64,000 nt of DNA from Cocos nucifera (GCA_006176705.1 QRFJ01006436.1:88046-152045), one strand, 5' to 3'. Positions 1-12,889 are shown, counted from the stretch's first letter. Numbers and translations: made by a program. Notes: generated by a model not told the origin, from the letters alone.

Positions 1-226
1 ATACAAATCTTTTCTCCCTCAATCTTTCTTCTCTCTTCTCTCGAGTGTTGTTGCCCTAGATTCTTGAAGAAACTCTAGAGAGAGGGGGTGCCTCCCTTAA
101 GCCCTAGGAGGGAGGTATCCCAACATAGATCAAGATGATGATCTATGGTATGCTGCCTTAGAGAACGTCAAAGATTTCTATAGGTCCTACTAAAGATTAG
201 AGATTTTTACAATATGGTATCGAAGC
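1..226 (+). mobile_element. 3' end of a copia-type LTR plus primer-binding site (fragment)
   Basis: The stretch ends in TTTTTACA at 204-211, a plausible LTR 3' end (CA), followed within four bases by TGGTATCGAAGC (215-226). That is one or two changes from the copia primer-binding site TGGTATCAGAGC, which pairs with initiator-Met tRNA. No matching second LTR is in the window. Around 285 the sequence switches to a different, longer LTR, so this is a truncated neighbour. Family unknown. Confidence 0.4.
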
Positions 227-284
227 TTGGTGATGCCAGGACAATAATTAGTATCAGAGCTAGGTGGTGCCATGGTGATGTGCC

Positions 285-2426
285 AACATGGAGACATTGA
301 TACAGCATGTAGGTGAGATATAGGGGTACATCTGCACTGAACATGATCAATTTCAGAGTTTTTTTGCTGTTAAGAATTGCTTCAATGAAATATGGGTATA
401 AGTATCCCTCTGATTTGAGATCACCATAGTGACTTCCAAGCAACTCATGGTGCTTCGATGCCAGACTACCAGAATTTCTAATTTAGTGTTGAAAGTTTTT
501 TGGGCATAGTCAAGTACTTGAAGAGTCGGTGTGTGAATCAAGATGGGATTGACAGCTCCGGATTTAGGAGCTGTGTTCAATTATGATTCAATTTAGCAAA
601 GCCTCGGCCAGGGTAGTCCTAGTGAGGTGTCATAGGACTGATTGCGTTGAGACATGATATTGATGTATTTTTTTAGGATTGATAGTTTAAGTCAAAGTCA
701 TCCTATACATAGAGGTCAAAGAGATGAATTATGCAGTAACCATATTCGTGTAGGTTCTGAATGTTATGATTGTGACTATTCGACTTATCCGAACTTTAGG
801 TACCATTGCTAGATGGTCACTTCGATTAGTATAGAAAGTGATTCCTATGCTATCAAATTAGATTCAAATCATGGGGTCACACATATTAGAGGTTCCTACT
901 TGATCTGATGGCTGATGTAGAGTCCCTCTGCATTAGGACTCTATGATCAAAAATCTCACTAGACTGAAACTCTATGATCAAGAATCCTACTACACTGAAA
1001 CTCTAAGTTCTACTTGTCTGGGACTTTATGATCGAGAGTTCTACTGGTCTGGGACTCTATGATCATGAGATCCACTCATTTGGGACACTGGGGTCAAGAG
1101 CCACTAGTTTAGGACTCTTCGATCAAGAGTTTCATATCGATGAAACTCTATTGCCCAGACACCAACTAGATTTGGACTCTATACTTATGAAAAATTTAAT
1201 TAATGATTTAATTACTAATTAACTTAATTTAATTGAGTAATAATTTTTGGATCAAGTCCAATTGAATTGGATTCAGTTGGGTTTGACCCGATTAGGTTAT
1301 GAGATGACCTAACTGCCGAGGAGGTTTAATCCCTAACTTTATCAGGGGTTGGGCTTAATCAATTTTTGATTTAATTAGGATTTAATTAAGTCTAATTAAG
1401 CCTAAATAAGTTGGGTTTAATCTAGTCTAATTGGGCCTAGCCAAATTGGTTTGGGTTGGTTAAATTGGATAAGTAATTTCAAGACTAGTTTGATTAGTCT
1501 TCCCATGCACCTCCTCACCCCTTATCTGTGCCCATTTTTTTCTACGAGAAAATGTTTCTTATGAAACTTCCTCCATGCATAAAAGAGGGCACCCACCTGA
1601 TTTCTTACGCCCCTTTTGGATAAGAACTAGGTTGTTTCAATTCAAATTCAAAAGGAGTTTGATTTTAAATTGACAATAACCTAATCTTATCTCTCCCACA
1701 TTCTCTTCACTCGATTTTGGTGAAAATAAAAGAGTGGAATTTTTGGGAAATATGACATAAGAAAGAGAGTCACCTCTGTGTGTGTGAACCCTTCATCTAC
1801 ATGAGAAAAATTTTAAAAAATCTAAGAGAAAAATCTAGAGAAATAGAGGTGCAGGGTTTTCTGAGTGTGCAGCCCTAGGGTTTTAGTCTAGGGTTCGAGA
1901 AGGGATTTGATATGCTACGAGTGTTGTGAGCCCACGAGACTTTTAGGAGAACCTCCTCTACCTCTCTCCTATCTCTACTGGTGATCTGGAGTATCCAAAG
2001 AGCTCGCGGAGAAAGATTGAAGGAGTTCGATCGATAATAGCCATCGAAGGCGTCCGACGTCGAGCTAACACTCAGAAGGAGCCGATCGAGATCAGGAGCC
2101 GATCGAGGATGATCTGAGGAGGCCAGACATTTCATGTGGCTGCGTCGTGATGAGTGGACCTCCCCAATGGTAATCAGATAGTGGTGTTTGACTACCAGTG
2201 CAGGTATCATGTTATGAACATGTAGTAGTAGTAAAATAGTTTTACTACTAGTAATTAGTTTTTCAAATTTTAATTGCATGTGTGTCATATTCGCTCCTTA
2301 GTGTAGGGTTTATTGATATGATCAGTAGTACTAAAAATTAATTAAATATTTTTTTTATTTCACTGCATGATATTTTTTGAAAAAGTTTTGAAAGTAAAGC
2401 TAGAATCCCTGCACTGCATTCCATCA
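285..2426 (+). repeat. 5' LTR of the Angela-like element, truncated at its left end
   Basis: It aligns along its length with about 8430-10540, for example the block around 300-340 with 8445-8490, and both copies end CATTCCATCA. The first roughly 300 bases present in the right copy (from 8126) are missing; unrelated sequence lies left of about 285. The two LTRs differ by many substitutions, so the insertion is old. Confidence 0.85.
935..1160 (+). repeat. 31-bp tandem repeat inside the LTR
   Basis: Around eight degenerate copies of a unit containing ACTCTATGATCA recur with starts at 938, 969, about 1000, 1023, 1054, 1085, 1114 and 1145; most spacings are 31 bases, with 23 and 29 where copies are degenerate. 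The same array is present at about 9058-9285 in the right LTR, so it is part of the LTR and predates insertion. Confidence 0.7.
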
Positions 2427-2427
2427 G

Positions 2428-2439
2428 TGGTATCAGAGC
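2428..2439 (+). promoter_or_regulatory. Primer-binding site (initiator-Met tRNA) of the Angela-like element
   Basis: TGGTATCAGAGC starts one base after the LTR end CCATCA (2421-2426). This is the usual plant copia site where the 3' end of initiator-Met tRNA primes minus-strand DNA synthesis. Confidence 0.85.
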
Positions 2440-4145
2440 ATGGTCATTAAATGTGATTTATATGCTATAAAATTTAAAAATATTTGCATATTAGATATGT
2501 AATACTTTTGAGTAGCCTAGTAATTGATCTTGAATGAGTCACCAAGCCATCCGGCCATAAGGGATAAGTATGGTTTAAAGGCCATCTTCTTCCATTCGAT
2601 GGGGATCTCTTATGACGGTAGGGGTGCTACTGTGAACTCATTCCTAAAGATAAATGATGAAAATTTTTTTGAAATTAGTTCAATCTATTTTAGTCATGAA
2701 TATATTAGATTAGATCTAAATTTAGATTCATAATTTTTATGTATTGTACATAAAATCTATAACTAGTATTATTTGTGAAATGAGCTGACCTATTTTTGAA
2801 ATGAATCGACCCATTTAGTGAACAGTGCTAGGTTGTAAAGAATCTTTCAAAATTTAAAAATATTTTTAAAATATCGAACCCCAACCCATCAATCCAAAAC
2901 TTAATTAAAAATTAAGGGTTATGGATTAGGATCTAGAATTGTGAATTAAAGATCCTAAGTCATGAGCATAAACTTTTAGATTATTAAGTTAGATGAGTTA
3001 GGTCCATTAATTAGGTTAGACCTAAAGTTAGTTAAAGAATGGACTAAATTAGAGTAATTGATCAAATCTATCCAAATATTGATTTAAATTATGTCAAGAA
3101 TTCTTTAGACTCAATTACAATAGTTGTAGTTAGTTAAGTCCATGCCTTTAATAAGGACCAAATAGACTTAATTTGTGGCTACATAGTCGAAACCAAAATT
3201 ACTAGATTGATCAAATTGAAACTAATAAACTAAATGGTATCTAAAATAAGTTTGGCAGTCTAAACCAGTGGTTTTTAATTAAGAGCTAGCTACTCACACT
3301 ATTTCGATCTTTGACGAGTTAGTGGCATATTCCTTCCACTAATCTTACTTACTTGGCCATCCTGGTAAATTAGATTTTGATTAGAATATTTAATGAGTTG
3401 GGCTCTCCCATATCAATTAGGTAAATCAGTGTGACTAATTTAGGTGCTCCTAATATCAGCTTGAATTAGATCCTTTTTTATCTGACTTAGTGAAGTTAGT
3501 GGAAGGACCAAAATTGACTAATGAATCTCCTCTCTTCTTCTTAAAATGGGTTAATCAAATCCTTTAAAATTATTAAATCCTTAAGAATGATAAGATTTTG
3601 GTGATAACTAAGTCAAAGCCTCCTATTAAGTTGAGTGATAATGGATTTATTAATTTAATAATCATTGGAGGCCCAAAGGCCTAGTGCTTATTGACTAATT
3701 GAATTATCATTCATAATATGATGATTTGGTTGTGTCTTTCTAATTATAGTCAGGTCGGTCGACTAAAATCAAACCTGATCATTTGTTGGTTAGATGCACC
3801 AAATACGGTCATATTAATGGTTGGACCAAATCAGACCTTTTCAGTGAAGGCCAAAGTCTACTAAATAGATTTTTTAAGCAAAATTAAATTACTAGAAGTT
3901 ATTTAGAGAAATAATTGATTATGAACCTACCCATAGATGTGCATGGGTTGACCAACCAAAGTCAGACTTGTGTATAGTCTGTGTGGATTCTAGTACCCAC
4001 TAAAAAATTAAAATAATTTCTCAAATTGGAGGTAGAGGCTATCAGTTCATATAAAATAGTAAGAGAACCTTTAGACTAAAATCCAAGTCTTTAGGCTTAA
4101 TAATTCATATATTAATTAGGTTATGATTTTTCTTTTTCTACAGCT
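2440..4145 (+). other. Untranslated leader of the Angela-like element, no gene seen
   Basis: This is 1.7 kb of AT-rich sequence between the primer site and the gag ATG. I see no long conserved reading frame; a 69-codon open stretch at 2524-2733 has no recognisable similarity. The leader is long for copia but matches an element with very long LTRs. An undetected small insertion cannot be excluded. Confidence 0.5.
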
Positions 4146-4985
4146 ATGGCCACTACCCTATCCATCCGATCATTATTAGACAATGATAAACTGATGGGAC
4201 CCAACTTCGATACCTGGTATCATAAGTTTAAAATCATCCTAGAGTATGAGCAAATTCTATATATTTTGATAGATCCGACACCTGAGAAGCTAGCTCCAAA
4301 TGCTAGGAAGAGGTTCGAGACACTTACTAGAAGCAGCTCAATGACCGCACCATCGTTCGGTACATAATATTGGCAGTAATGAATGATGAGTTCAGTCACA
4401 GGTTTGAAGATGCCCAACCATAGAAGATGCTTCAAATATTGAATGACTCTTTTGGTATGTCTGACGATGTTGAGAGGCACAAGACTAGTAGTGCCATTTT
4501 TAATGCTCAAATGAGGAATGGGGCGTCAGTCATCGATCATGTATTGTACATGATCGAGATGATTGAGCGCCTAAGTAAACTGGGCTTTTTCTTGCACGAG
4601 CGCTTAGGAAGGATGTAATACTGAACCCTCTACCCAAGTCCTTCCTCTCCTTCCTTACTCATTTTTGAATGACAAAGCCTGTAGTAAACTACCATGGCTA
4701 ATTGGGATTGCTGGAGAACTTTGAGAATGATCATCAGCTCTATAAAGAGTTGGTGAACATAATGGAAGGGACTTCTGCTGGTCATCGATCCTTTAAGAAA
4801 GGAAAGAAGAATAAGAAGAAGAATAATAAGAAGGTGCAGCTACATGCTGGGATATCTACATAAGGTCAGATCAAAAAGCCCAAGTCTGACCAGAACCAGG
4901 TAGAGTGCTTCTTTTACAAGAAGCAAGGGCACTGGAAGAGGAACTATCCTCAGTACATTGCCTCCTTGGATCCGAACAGGTCGGA
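4146..4985 (+). pseudogene. gag remnant (Angela-like copia)
   Basis: Gag forms the virus-like particle and binds RNA. The ATG at 4146 opens a recognisable N-terminus (SIRSLLDNDKLMGPNFDTWY). The frame breaks near 4367 and continues in other frames through about 4427-4618 (FNAQMRNGASV.DHVL.M.E). A lysine-rich stretch near 4795-4835 precedes a zinc knuckle at about 4909-4950 reading CFFYKKQGHWKRNYPQ. Against the C-X2-C-X4-H-X4-C consensus, the second and fourth cysteines are tyrosines, so zinc binding is lost. At least two frame changes separate the parts. Confidence 0.75.
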
Positions 4986-6360
4986 AAAAAAGCAAGTAGT
5001 TGCTAGACAAGGTAATTATATGATAACATCTTATAATTTCTCAATATGTGATACTACTGCCTGGGTATTAGATATCGAAAGCCCTTATTATATTTGTAAT
5101 TTGATGCAGGGTTTGCAGATCAGTAGGAGATTTGATGAAGACGAGAGGTTCCTGAATGTTGGAGATGGAAGATAAGTTTCAGTTCTAGCTTTAGAAATCA
5201 TGAACCTTGTAATCAGTTCTCATAAAGTTATTCCATGTGATTGTCACTTTTGTCCAAACTTTTTGTTAAATGTTATTTATGTAGGCCTTTTGGCCAAGAA
5301 CAGTTATGAATTTTCAATAAAAAAAAATTATAATATCATTTTGAATGGTGTTATGATTTGTGTTGGATAATTAAATAACGATATTTATTTACTATCATAA
5401 TCTATTAATATGGTCCAGTCTTTTGGTAAACATCCTAAAATAAATGATGTGTCTGAAGTCTACCTTTGGCACTGTAGGCTAGGTCATATTAACAAGAACA
5501 TAATAAACAAGCTAGCTCAAAAAAAAAATTTTGAAGTTAGTGATTGTGAATTACTTCCAACCAATAAGTCCTATCTTCTTGGTAAGATGATCAAATCATC
5601 TTTTATTGAAAAGGATGAGTGAGCCAGTGAACTACTGAGTCTAGTATATACTAATGTATGTGGACTCATGAGCTCAAGTGCTAGAGGTGGATATTTCTAC
5701 TTATAATATTTATGAATGACCTATTGAGGTATGGATATGTCTACTTAATGAAACACAAGTTGGAGTAGTTGTTTGAAATATTCAAACTATTCCATAATGA
5801 GGTAGAAAAGCAAACTAGAAAGAGTATTAAAACTCTTCGATCTAACTGAGGGGGTGAATACATTTCTAATGAATTTCAAACATATCTAGAGGAGAATGAA
5901 ATTCTCTCCCAATTGACTCCTCCTAGAATACCATAACATAATGATGTGTCTGAAAGAAGGAATCAGACTTTGTTGGATATGGTTCGATCCATGATGGGGT
6001 TTACCAGTCTGTTGATCTTCTTGTGAGGATATATGCTCGAGTCAGCTTATTACATTCTAAATAAGATTTTAAGTAAGTCTGTTTCCAAAATGCCATTAAG
6101 ATGTGGATAGGATGTATGCCAATACTCTCGCACCTTAGGATTTGGGGGTGTCTAGCTTATGTCAAAGTTTAGTAATGGATAAGCTTAGACCTAGGTCTGA
6201 CAAATATAAGTTTATAGGATACCCAAAAAAGACCAAAGAATATTATTTCTACCTTGCTGATGAATAAAAGATGTTTGTCAGCCTTAAGAAAATCTTTTTA
6301 GAAAAGAAGTTTCTTAGTAAAAGACTATGCCTCTAAGATCGAACTTGAGGAAGTTCGGTA
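4986..6360 (+). pseudogene. Protease and integrase remnant (Angela-like copia)
   Basis: Near 5060 the protease core reads AWVLDIESPYYICN, where the family has W.LD(T/S)G(S/A); the catalytic triad is changed to DIE, so the protease is dead. The gag-pre-integrase HHCC region follows at about 5455-5600 (YLWHCRLGHINKN then CELLPTNKSYLLGKM). The two His are present but the distal Cys pair is lost. Integrase core sequence continues with stops to about 6000, including the NDVSERRNQTLL block near 5940. The segment from 6200 to 6360 corresponds to the integrase C-terminal side. Confidence 0.65.
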
Positions 6361-6361
6361 G

Positions 6362-8111
6362 GTGAAAAAATTGATACAAGTAGTTAAACCTGAACTGAAT
6401 TTGATTAGATCAAATTTGGAGCCTAATGAACATGCACCCTTAAGACGGTCTGGTAGAGTACCATGTCAGCTAGATAGATATTATGATTTCTTAATTCGAA
6501 ATGGGGATCATATCGAACTCGATGAGAATGATGAGAATCCGATCATCTATATGGATGTAATGCAGAGATCCGACTCTAAGAAATAGCTTGAGGCCATGAA
6601 ATTTGAAATGGAGTCTATGAAGGTCAACAATGTATGGATATTAGTTGATCCACCCGAAGGAATAAAATTCATAGTGTGTAAATAGATCTTCAAAAAAAAA
6701 AAGGAACGTAGACAAAAAGGTGGAGATCTATAAAACCCATCTGGTTGTCAAAAGGTATCATCAATATTATGGTATAGACTATGACGAGATATTTTCTTCT
6801 ATGGTAATGCTTAAGTCCATTCGAATCATGCTTGTAATAGTTGTCCATCTGGACTATGAAATCTAGCAGATGAATGTAAAAATAGCTTTCCTAAATGGAG
6901 AGCTGGATGAAGAGATGTATATGATACAACCTGAAGGGTTCACATCCATAGATGAGTCTAAGGTGTGTAGGATACAAAGGTCCATTTATGGACTAAAGCA
7001 AGCATCTCAGAGTTGGAATATATGTTTTGATAGGATGATCAAAATATATGGCTTCGTTAAGAATCGAAAAGAGTCCTACATATACAAGTGGGCTAATGGT
7101 CCAGTGCTTGTATTTCTAGTATTATATGTAGATGACATTCTCTTAATCGAGAATGATATTCCTATATTATAAGAAATAAAGATCTGACTATCATCATAAT
7201 TCTCTATAAAGGATCTAGGAGAAGCTTCCTATATCCTAGGGATGAAAATCTATAGAGATAGATCTAAGAGATTGCTCGGGTTGTCCCAATTCACGTACAT
7301 AGATACTCTGCTGAAGTGGTTCGACATCGAGAATTTCAAGAAAGGCTATCTACTGATAGGTCATAAAATTTTTCTCTCAGAGAGGGATTGTCTGACAACA
7401 CCTTAAGAGAGAGAGCACATAGGTAGAATTCTATATGCTTCGAAAGTGGATTCTGTCATATATGCCATGACATGTACGCAATCAGATATAGCATACTCAC
7501 TAGGGGTAGTGAGTAGATACCAATCTGATCCAAGAGAGAACCACTGAAAGATTGTTAAAACCATCCTACAATATTTAAAAAATATTAAGGATCGGTGGCT
7601 TATTTATGGTGAGTCGGACATGAGACTTATGGGATTTACAGACTTCAGTTTCTAGTCTGATCATGATGACAGTAAAAGTATGTCGAAATGTGTGTTTATC
7701 CTTAATGGTGGAGCTATCTACTGAAAGAGTTTCAAATAGTACACCATGGTCGACTCAGTTTGTGAGGTGGAGTATGTCACTGCATCAAATACTGCCAAAG
7801 AAGTGGTGTGGCTGAGAAAGTTCATCATTGAGCTTGGAGTAGCATTCTTTCTTGATGATCTAGTTTTGCTCTACTGTGATAGCTTTGGAGTCATTACTCA
7901 GGTGAAGGAACCAAAGGCACATCAGTGGACGAAGCATATTCTGCATCACTACTATCTTGTTCGAAAGATCATGGATCGAGGTGACGTCGACCTTCAAAAG
8001 ATCGACAGTAAAGAGAACCTGACTAACTCGTTCACTAAAGCTATTATAGTGAAGGAGTTCAACGACTTCAAGTCGAAGATGGATATTAGATACTGCATCG
8101 ATTGGCGTTAA
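6362..8111 (+). pseudogene. Reverse transcriptase and RNase H remnant (Angela-like copia)
   Basis: A linker with HAPLRRSGRV (about 6430-6460) leads into the copia reverse transcriptase (RVT_2). The block at 6870-7172 contains NVKIAFLNGELDEEMYM.QPEGF, SIYGLKQAS and LYVDDILL. The YVDD catalytic pair is kept, but the upstream catalytic Asp of the MDVK(T)AFLNG motif is Asn. RNase H follows, with YQSDPRENH near 7530 and a frame at 7746-8111 containing CEVEYVTAS, TKHI..HYY.VR and the C-terminus ending at TAA 8109-8111. Several in-frame stops (CAG to TAG, TGG to TGA/TAG) lie between these blocks. Confidence 0.8.
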
Positions 8112-8125
8112 TCCAAGTAGAAGAT
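8112..8125 (+). promoter_or_regulatory. Polypurine tract before the 3' LTR
   Basis: AAGTAGAAGA immediately precedes the LTR start TGTTGGGAAT at 8126. It corresponds to the purine-rich primer for plus-strand synthesis, here slightly degraded. Confidence 0.6.
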
Positions 8126-10540
8126 TGTTGGGAATAGTGTCCCAAAGCTAATCATCAACCTATTGATGGTTGAGCTATTTTTGTATTTATATATGAATTA
8201 TTAATTGAATAAAAATTATTCTAACTTTTCATCATAAATTTTTTCATCTTCTAATAAACTCTTGTATTGAGATTCTTAGGACTATTTAGATTCGACAAAG
8301 AAGGATTTGTCATTTAATCCTTAAATTTATTTGCAATCAAATGATACATTGTTACAAAGGATGACAATATTTATCGAGTATAGATCATTATGTGTCATAT
8401 AGATTGGTTGTCATCTTAACCAAAGAGTGTGAAGACACTGGTATGGCATGCAGATGAGATGTAGGGGTACATCTATACTGAACATGATCAATTTTGGAGC
8501 TTTTCTACTGTCAAAAATTACTCTAATTGAACATTGGTATAAGTATCCCTCTGACCTGAGATCATCATGGTGACTTTCAATCAACTCATTGTGCTTTGAT
8601 GTCAAACTACCTAAATTTTTAATTTAGTGATAGAAGGTTTCTTGGCATAGTCAAGTACTTGAGGAGTTGGCATATAAATCAAGATGGGATTGACCATGCT
8701 AGATTTAGAAGCTATGTTCAATTATATTTCAATTTAGCAAAACCTTGACCAGGATAGTCCTAGTGAGGTGTCACAAGACTGATTACATTGAAACACGATA
8801 TGGATGTATTTTTTCAGGATTGGTAGTTTAACTTGGAGTCATCCTATACACAGAGGTCAAAGGGATGAATTATGCGATAATCATATTTGCGTAGGTTTTG
8901 AATATTGCGATTGTAACTATTCGACTTATCCAAATATCGGATATCATTGCTAGATGGTCATTTTGATTAGTATAGAAAGTGGTTTCTATGCTATCGGCTT
9001 AGGTTCGAACCTACAGGGTCACACATATTAAAGATTCCAACCTGATTTGATGGCTAATATAGAGTCTCAATGGATTAGAACTTTATGGTCAAGAGTCCTA
9101 CTATACTGAAACTCTGAGTTCTACTTATCTGGGACTCTATGATCGAGAGTCTCCTGGTCTGAAACTCTGTGATCATAAGTTTCACTTGTTTGGGACACTG
9201 GGGTCAAAAGTTTCATTAGTTTGGGACTCTTTGATCAAGAGTTACATATCGATAGGACTCTGTTGCTCGGACATCAACTAGATTTGGACTCTGTACTTAT
9301 AAGAGATTTAATTAGTGATTTAATTACTTATTAACTCAATTTGATGGAGTAATGATTTTTGAATCAAGTCCAATTGAATTGGATTCAGTTGGGTTTGATC
9401 CGATTAGGTTATGAGATGACTTAATCGCCAAGGAGGTTTAATCCCTGATTTGATTAGAAATTGGGCTTGATCAATTTCTAAATTAATTAAAATTTAATTG
9501 AGTCTAATTAAGTCTAAATAAGTTGGATTTAATCTGGTCTAATTGGACCTAGCTAAATTGGCTTGGGTTGGTTTAATTGGATAACTAAATTCAAGACTAA
9601 TTTTACTAGTCTTCCCATGCGCCACCTCACCCCTTATCTACGCTCATTTTTTTCTACAAGAAAAAGTTTCTCATGAAACTTTCTCCATGCACAAAAGATG
9701 GTGCCCACCTAGTTTCTCATGCCCCTTTTGGATAAGAACTAGGTTGTTTCAATTCAAATTCAAAAGGAGTTTGATTTTAAATCGACAACAACCTAATCTT
9801 ATCTCTCCCACATGCTCTTCACTCAATTTTGGCAAAAATAAAAGAGTGGAATTTCTGGGACATGCAACATCAGAAAGAGAGTCACCTCTATGTACGTGAG
9901 CCCTTCCTCTACATAAGAAAAACTCAAAAAAAATCTAAGAGAAAAATCTAGAGAAACAGAGGCACAGGGTTTTCTGAGTGTGCATCCCTAGGGTTTTAGT
10001 CTAGGGTTTGGGAAGGGATTTCATGAGCTACGAGTGTTGTGAGCCCACGAGACTTTCAGGAGAGCCTCCTCTACCTCTCTCCCATCTCTGCTAGTGATCC
10101 AAAGCATCCAAAGAGCTCATGGAGAAAGATCAAAGAAGTTCGATCGATAATAGCCGTCAAAGGCGTCCGATGTCGAGCTAGCACTCGAGAGAAGCCAATC
10201 AGGATCAGGAGTCTCATGTGGACAATCCATGGAGGCCAGATATTTTGTGTGGCTGCATCACAATGAGTGGACCTCCCTGACATTGATTAGATAGTGGTGT
10301 TCGACTACCCATGCTAGTATCATGTTCTAAACTTGTAGTAGTAGTAAAATAGTTTTACTACTAGTAATTAGTTTTTCAAATTTTAATTGCATATGTATCA
10401 CATTCGATCCTTAGCGTAGGGTTTATTGATATGATCAATAGCTCTAAAAATTAATTAGATTAATTTTTATTTTCATTGCCTAATATTTTTGAAAAAAAGT
10501 TTTGAAAGTAAAGCTAGAATCCCTGCATTGCATTCCATCA
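8126..10540 (+). repeat. 3' LTR of the Angela-like element (2415 bp)
   Basis: It starts TGTTGGGAAT and ends CATTCCATCA, as does the left copy. It includes the 31-bp tandem array (about 9058-9285) and pyrimidine-rich sequence near 9790-9810. The five bases after it are GCATC; the matching left flank is missing because the left LTR is truncated. Confidence 0.85.
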
Positions 10541-11785
10541 GCATCAACCCGACTGTTGTCATTCGAACTGGTGTTCGAATTTTCCTAAGTGAAAGGAAAA
10601 CCCCAAGGCAAAGAAGAAGAAATGAAGAAGAACCAGATCTTCCAATTGTGAATGGAAAAAGAAAGACCCATGATAAAAGATAGACCCCTCCTCTGGGCGA
10701 AGAACCACCACCCTCAGCTTTAAAGTATGGATGAAGGATGAAAAAAAGTCGAAAGCGAGAAAGCCAAGGGATGGTCGGGATTGTATTGCACAACAGTGCA
10801 GAGGAAACAAGAAGTCGAATGAAATTTGGCACAAGTTGGGCTGGAGAAACCTGATAGTAATTCACAACATTCCAAATGAACTATAGGATGGGGAAGCGAA
10901 GGCCCGACCTAAGATTTTTGATGTCAAATGCGACCTGACCCAGAGATGAGAAAATCACCCGACCATCCAGATCAGGTGTGGATAACTAAAATTGCTCTAG
11001 AATATAGTATTATTTTCAGAGATGATCGACAGTAGATTCGATCAAAGGGGAGACCTCCACTAGCCAGACCCAAAGAAAAAATGCTGGCCAAACTAGTTGG
11101 CCGAGTATCTCTAGAAGACTGTGGGTTAGATTATCTACCTACAAAGCTACCTACCCTAACTCTACTCCTATCCGCTATTGTTAATGATGAAGAAAGGCTC
11201 AAAGAAAGAGAAGAATGAGAAGAGATCTAACCTGAGAACTAAAAGAAACTTGAAAAATGCTGCAAAGACAAGGAAGAATGAAAGAAAGCTCTGGACACCC
11301 ACAAGAACTTTTAGTTGCAATAGGAAGTCCAGAACGAACGAAAGCAACCTTATATATAGAAACCACCGATGATCATGATGACTTCGTTCAAATTAAGGTC
11401 ACCTAGATCTCGACATGTGGTGATGTATTGACTGACCATCAGTCGAATATTTCAACACACACATCGTTAGATCAAGCCATGCCATCACTATCTATGAGAA
11501 CAGTCAAAATCTAGTGATAGCTTGACATATGGCAATTATCGATTGATCCAAAATCAAATCAACCAGATTTTTTGGCTATTAAATTAACTTTTTGATTGAA
11601 TATACTAATGATGGTCGCACGATCATCGAAATAATAAAACAGTCGAAAATGTTTCAACTCTTGAAGCAATCATTAATTTATGAAAGTAAAGCAGCCACCA
11701 AATCGAGGCTCGAGGTGACACGTGAAAACTTTCATCGTCTAACATGTCAACCCACATGTCAACTCACGTGCCATTCTACCTCAAA
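10541..11785. other. Unassigned sequence, possibly the 3' internal part of a gypsy-type element
   Basis: I recognise no protein. Lys/Arg-rich open stretches (10489-10683 and 11178-11372, plus strand) are short and contain simple AAG/GAA runs. The stretch leads to GAGAGTTGGGGGCAAC (11788-11803), which resembles a gypsy polypurine tract, so it may be that element's 3' untranslated region. Confidence 0.25.
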
Positions 11786-11787
11786 CT

Positions 11788-12060
11788 TGAGAGTTGGGGG
11801 CAACTATTGGGACTACTAAATTTGCTCCTCCCAATTTAATATCAATATTTTGATTTGTAGTTAGAATGACCGACTATGATAGCAATATCAAATTTTTAAC
11901 TGACAATCGATTTCTCTAACTATCAGTCGAAGATGAAAGATTAAATGACTACCAATCGAAAAAGCCAACTATCAATCAATCTCAATGCCCGACTCACTAT
12001 TGGCAATAAGATTGACAGTTGGTAATCAAACATAGTGTAAACATATCAAATGCATAAATA
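11788..12060 (+). mobile_element. Possible gypsy-type polypurine tract and start of an LTR (truncated)
   Basis: GAGAGTTGGGGGCAAC is followed by TATTGGGACTACTAAA, which could be a mutated TGTTGGGA LTR start. The next 250 bases carry degenerate copies of a short motif around ACTATCAGTCGA. No second copy of this LTR is in the window, so the call rests on the tract alone. Confidence 0.3.
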
Positions 12061-12535
12061 TAATTAAGATACACTTATCCATATCTCCTTTCACATCCGG
12101 TCTCTGATACCAACATCCATCAATCGTCAGTCTACGAGCAGTATCGAAATAATGTCAGACTACCTCATAAGCACTCTAAAAAACAAATGCATCTCCTGCA
12201 CGGTCTCTCTTACTGGCCTTCCCTCCATGTTGTACCCACCATCACCTGATGTTGGCGGTTCCACACATATGGCATGTATGTGAAACCACGAAATATCCTA
12301 CTAGATGATGCACCTATAATAAAAATATATTATGTAAATATATAAGAGTGTACAATAACTATACAAATAAATAAATGATACAATAAAAATGTACACTCAC
12401 TGGCCATGGGATCGTGCGACGTGGATGCTAGTGGAGACTCATCGATGGATGGAGCATGCACTAGAGATATGGCTGATAGTGGAGGCTCAGATGTTGGTGG
12501 AGGAGTAGATATCGATGGAGGAGTAGATGCTGGTG
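12061..12535 (-). pseudogene. Minus-strand Ser/Pro-rich coding remnant, left part (interrupted by the Sirevirus)
   Basis: Read on the minus strand from 12535, the frame gives ASTPPSISTPPPTSEPP and continues open to about 12402, where CCA|GTGAGT looks like a splice donor. About 94 bases further, TTATTATAG at about 12310 could be an acceptor, followed by a short open stretch (GASSSRIFRGFTYMPYVWN). The other half lies beyond the retrotransposon, from 23262 rightward. I do not recognise the protein. Low-complexity Ser/Pro segments of this sort occur in CACTA (En/Spm) transposase genes, and a CACTA-like end lies at 27414, but that link is inference. Confidence 0.35.
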
Positions 12536-12889
12536 TGTTAACCCCAAGGATTGATTTTGATGATGAATAAAATATTTGAGTATATTGTTTGGACTAATGA
12601 ATTGGCTGAGATCATGTTTTAGGATGAATTATAGAGTATCAAATAGAAAATCTCTAAAATGTGCATTTAAGGATCATTAAGGAAATATTGAAAGCTTTTG
12701 AGGCATGAATAATACCTAAAGCAAGGCTCGAAAGAGACATCTCAAAACTAAAATTGAAGTGAAAAATATTTGGGCAAGTTATAATTTTTCAGCATAAAAA
12801 GATCTTGAGTCGACTCCTTATTTAGCTCATTATTCAGCTCGAGCTAATATAAAACTGGCACGTAGAAGTTTCAGATGGCACGATCTTGA

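Larger units (their letters stand above)
285..10540 (+). mobile_element. Degenerate Ty1/copia retrotransposon, Angela-like, with about 2.4-kb LTRs
   Basis: Direct repeats at about 285-2426 and 8126-10540 flank a primer-binding site, a long leader and, in order, gag, protease, integrase, reverse transcriptase and RNase H remnants; this order is copia. The right LTR begins TGTTGGGAATAGTGTCCC and ends CCATCA. The left LTR lacks roughly the first 300 bases, so no target duplication can be tested. All reading frames are interrupted and the element cannot be autonomous. Assignment to Angela rests on the gag start (SIRSLL..DKL.GPNF..WY), the LTR start and the great LTR length; a related Tork-group lineage is possible. 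Confidence 0.85.

Noticed and set aside
1875..2288. 137-codon minus-strand open frame
   Set aside because: It lies within the LTR of the Angela-like element, has a shadow-like composition and is not kept open in the matching part of the other LTR.
10473..10865. 130-codon minus-strand frame with hydrophobic stretches
   Set aside because: It crosses the LTR boundary at 10540 into unrelated sequence; the Leu/Phe richness comes from an AG-rich opposite strand.
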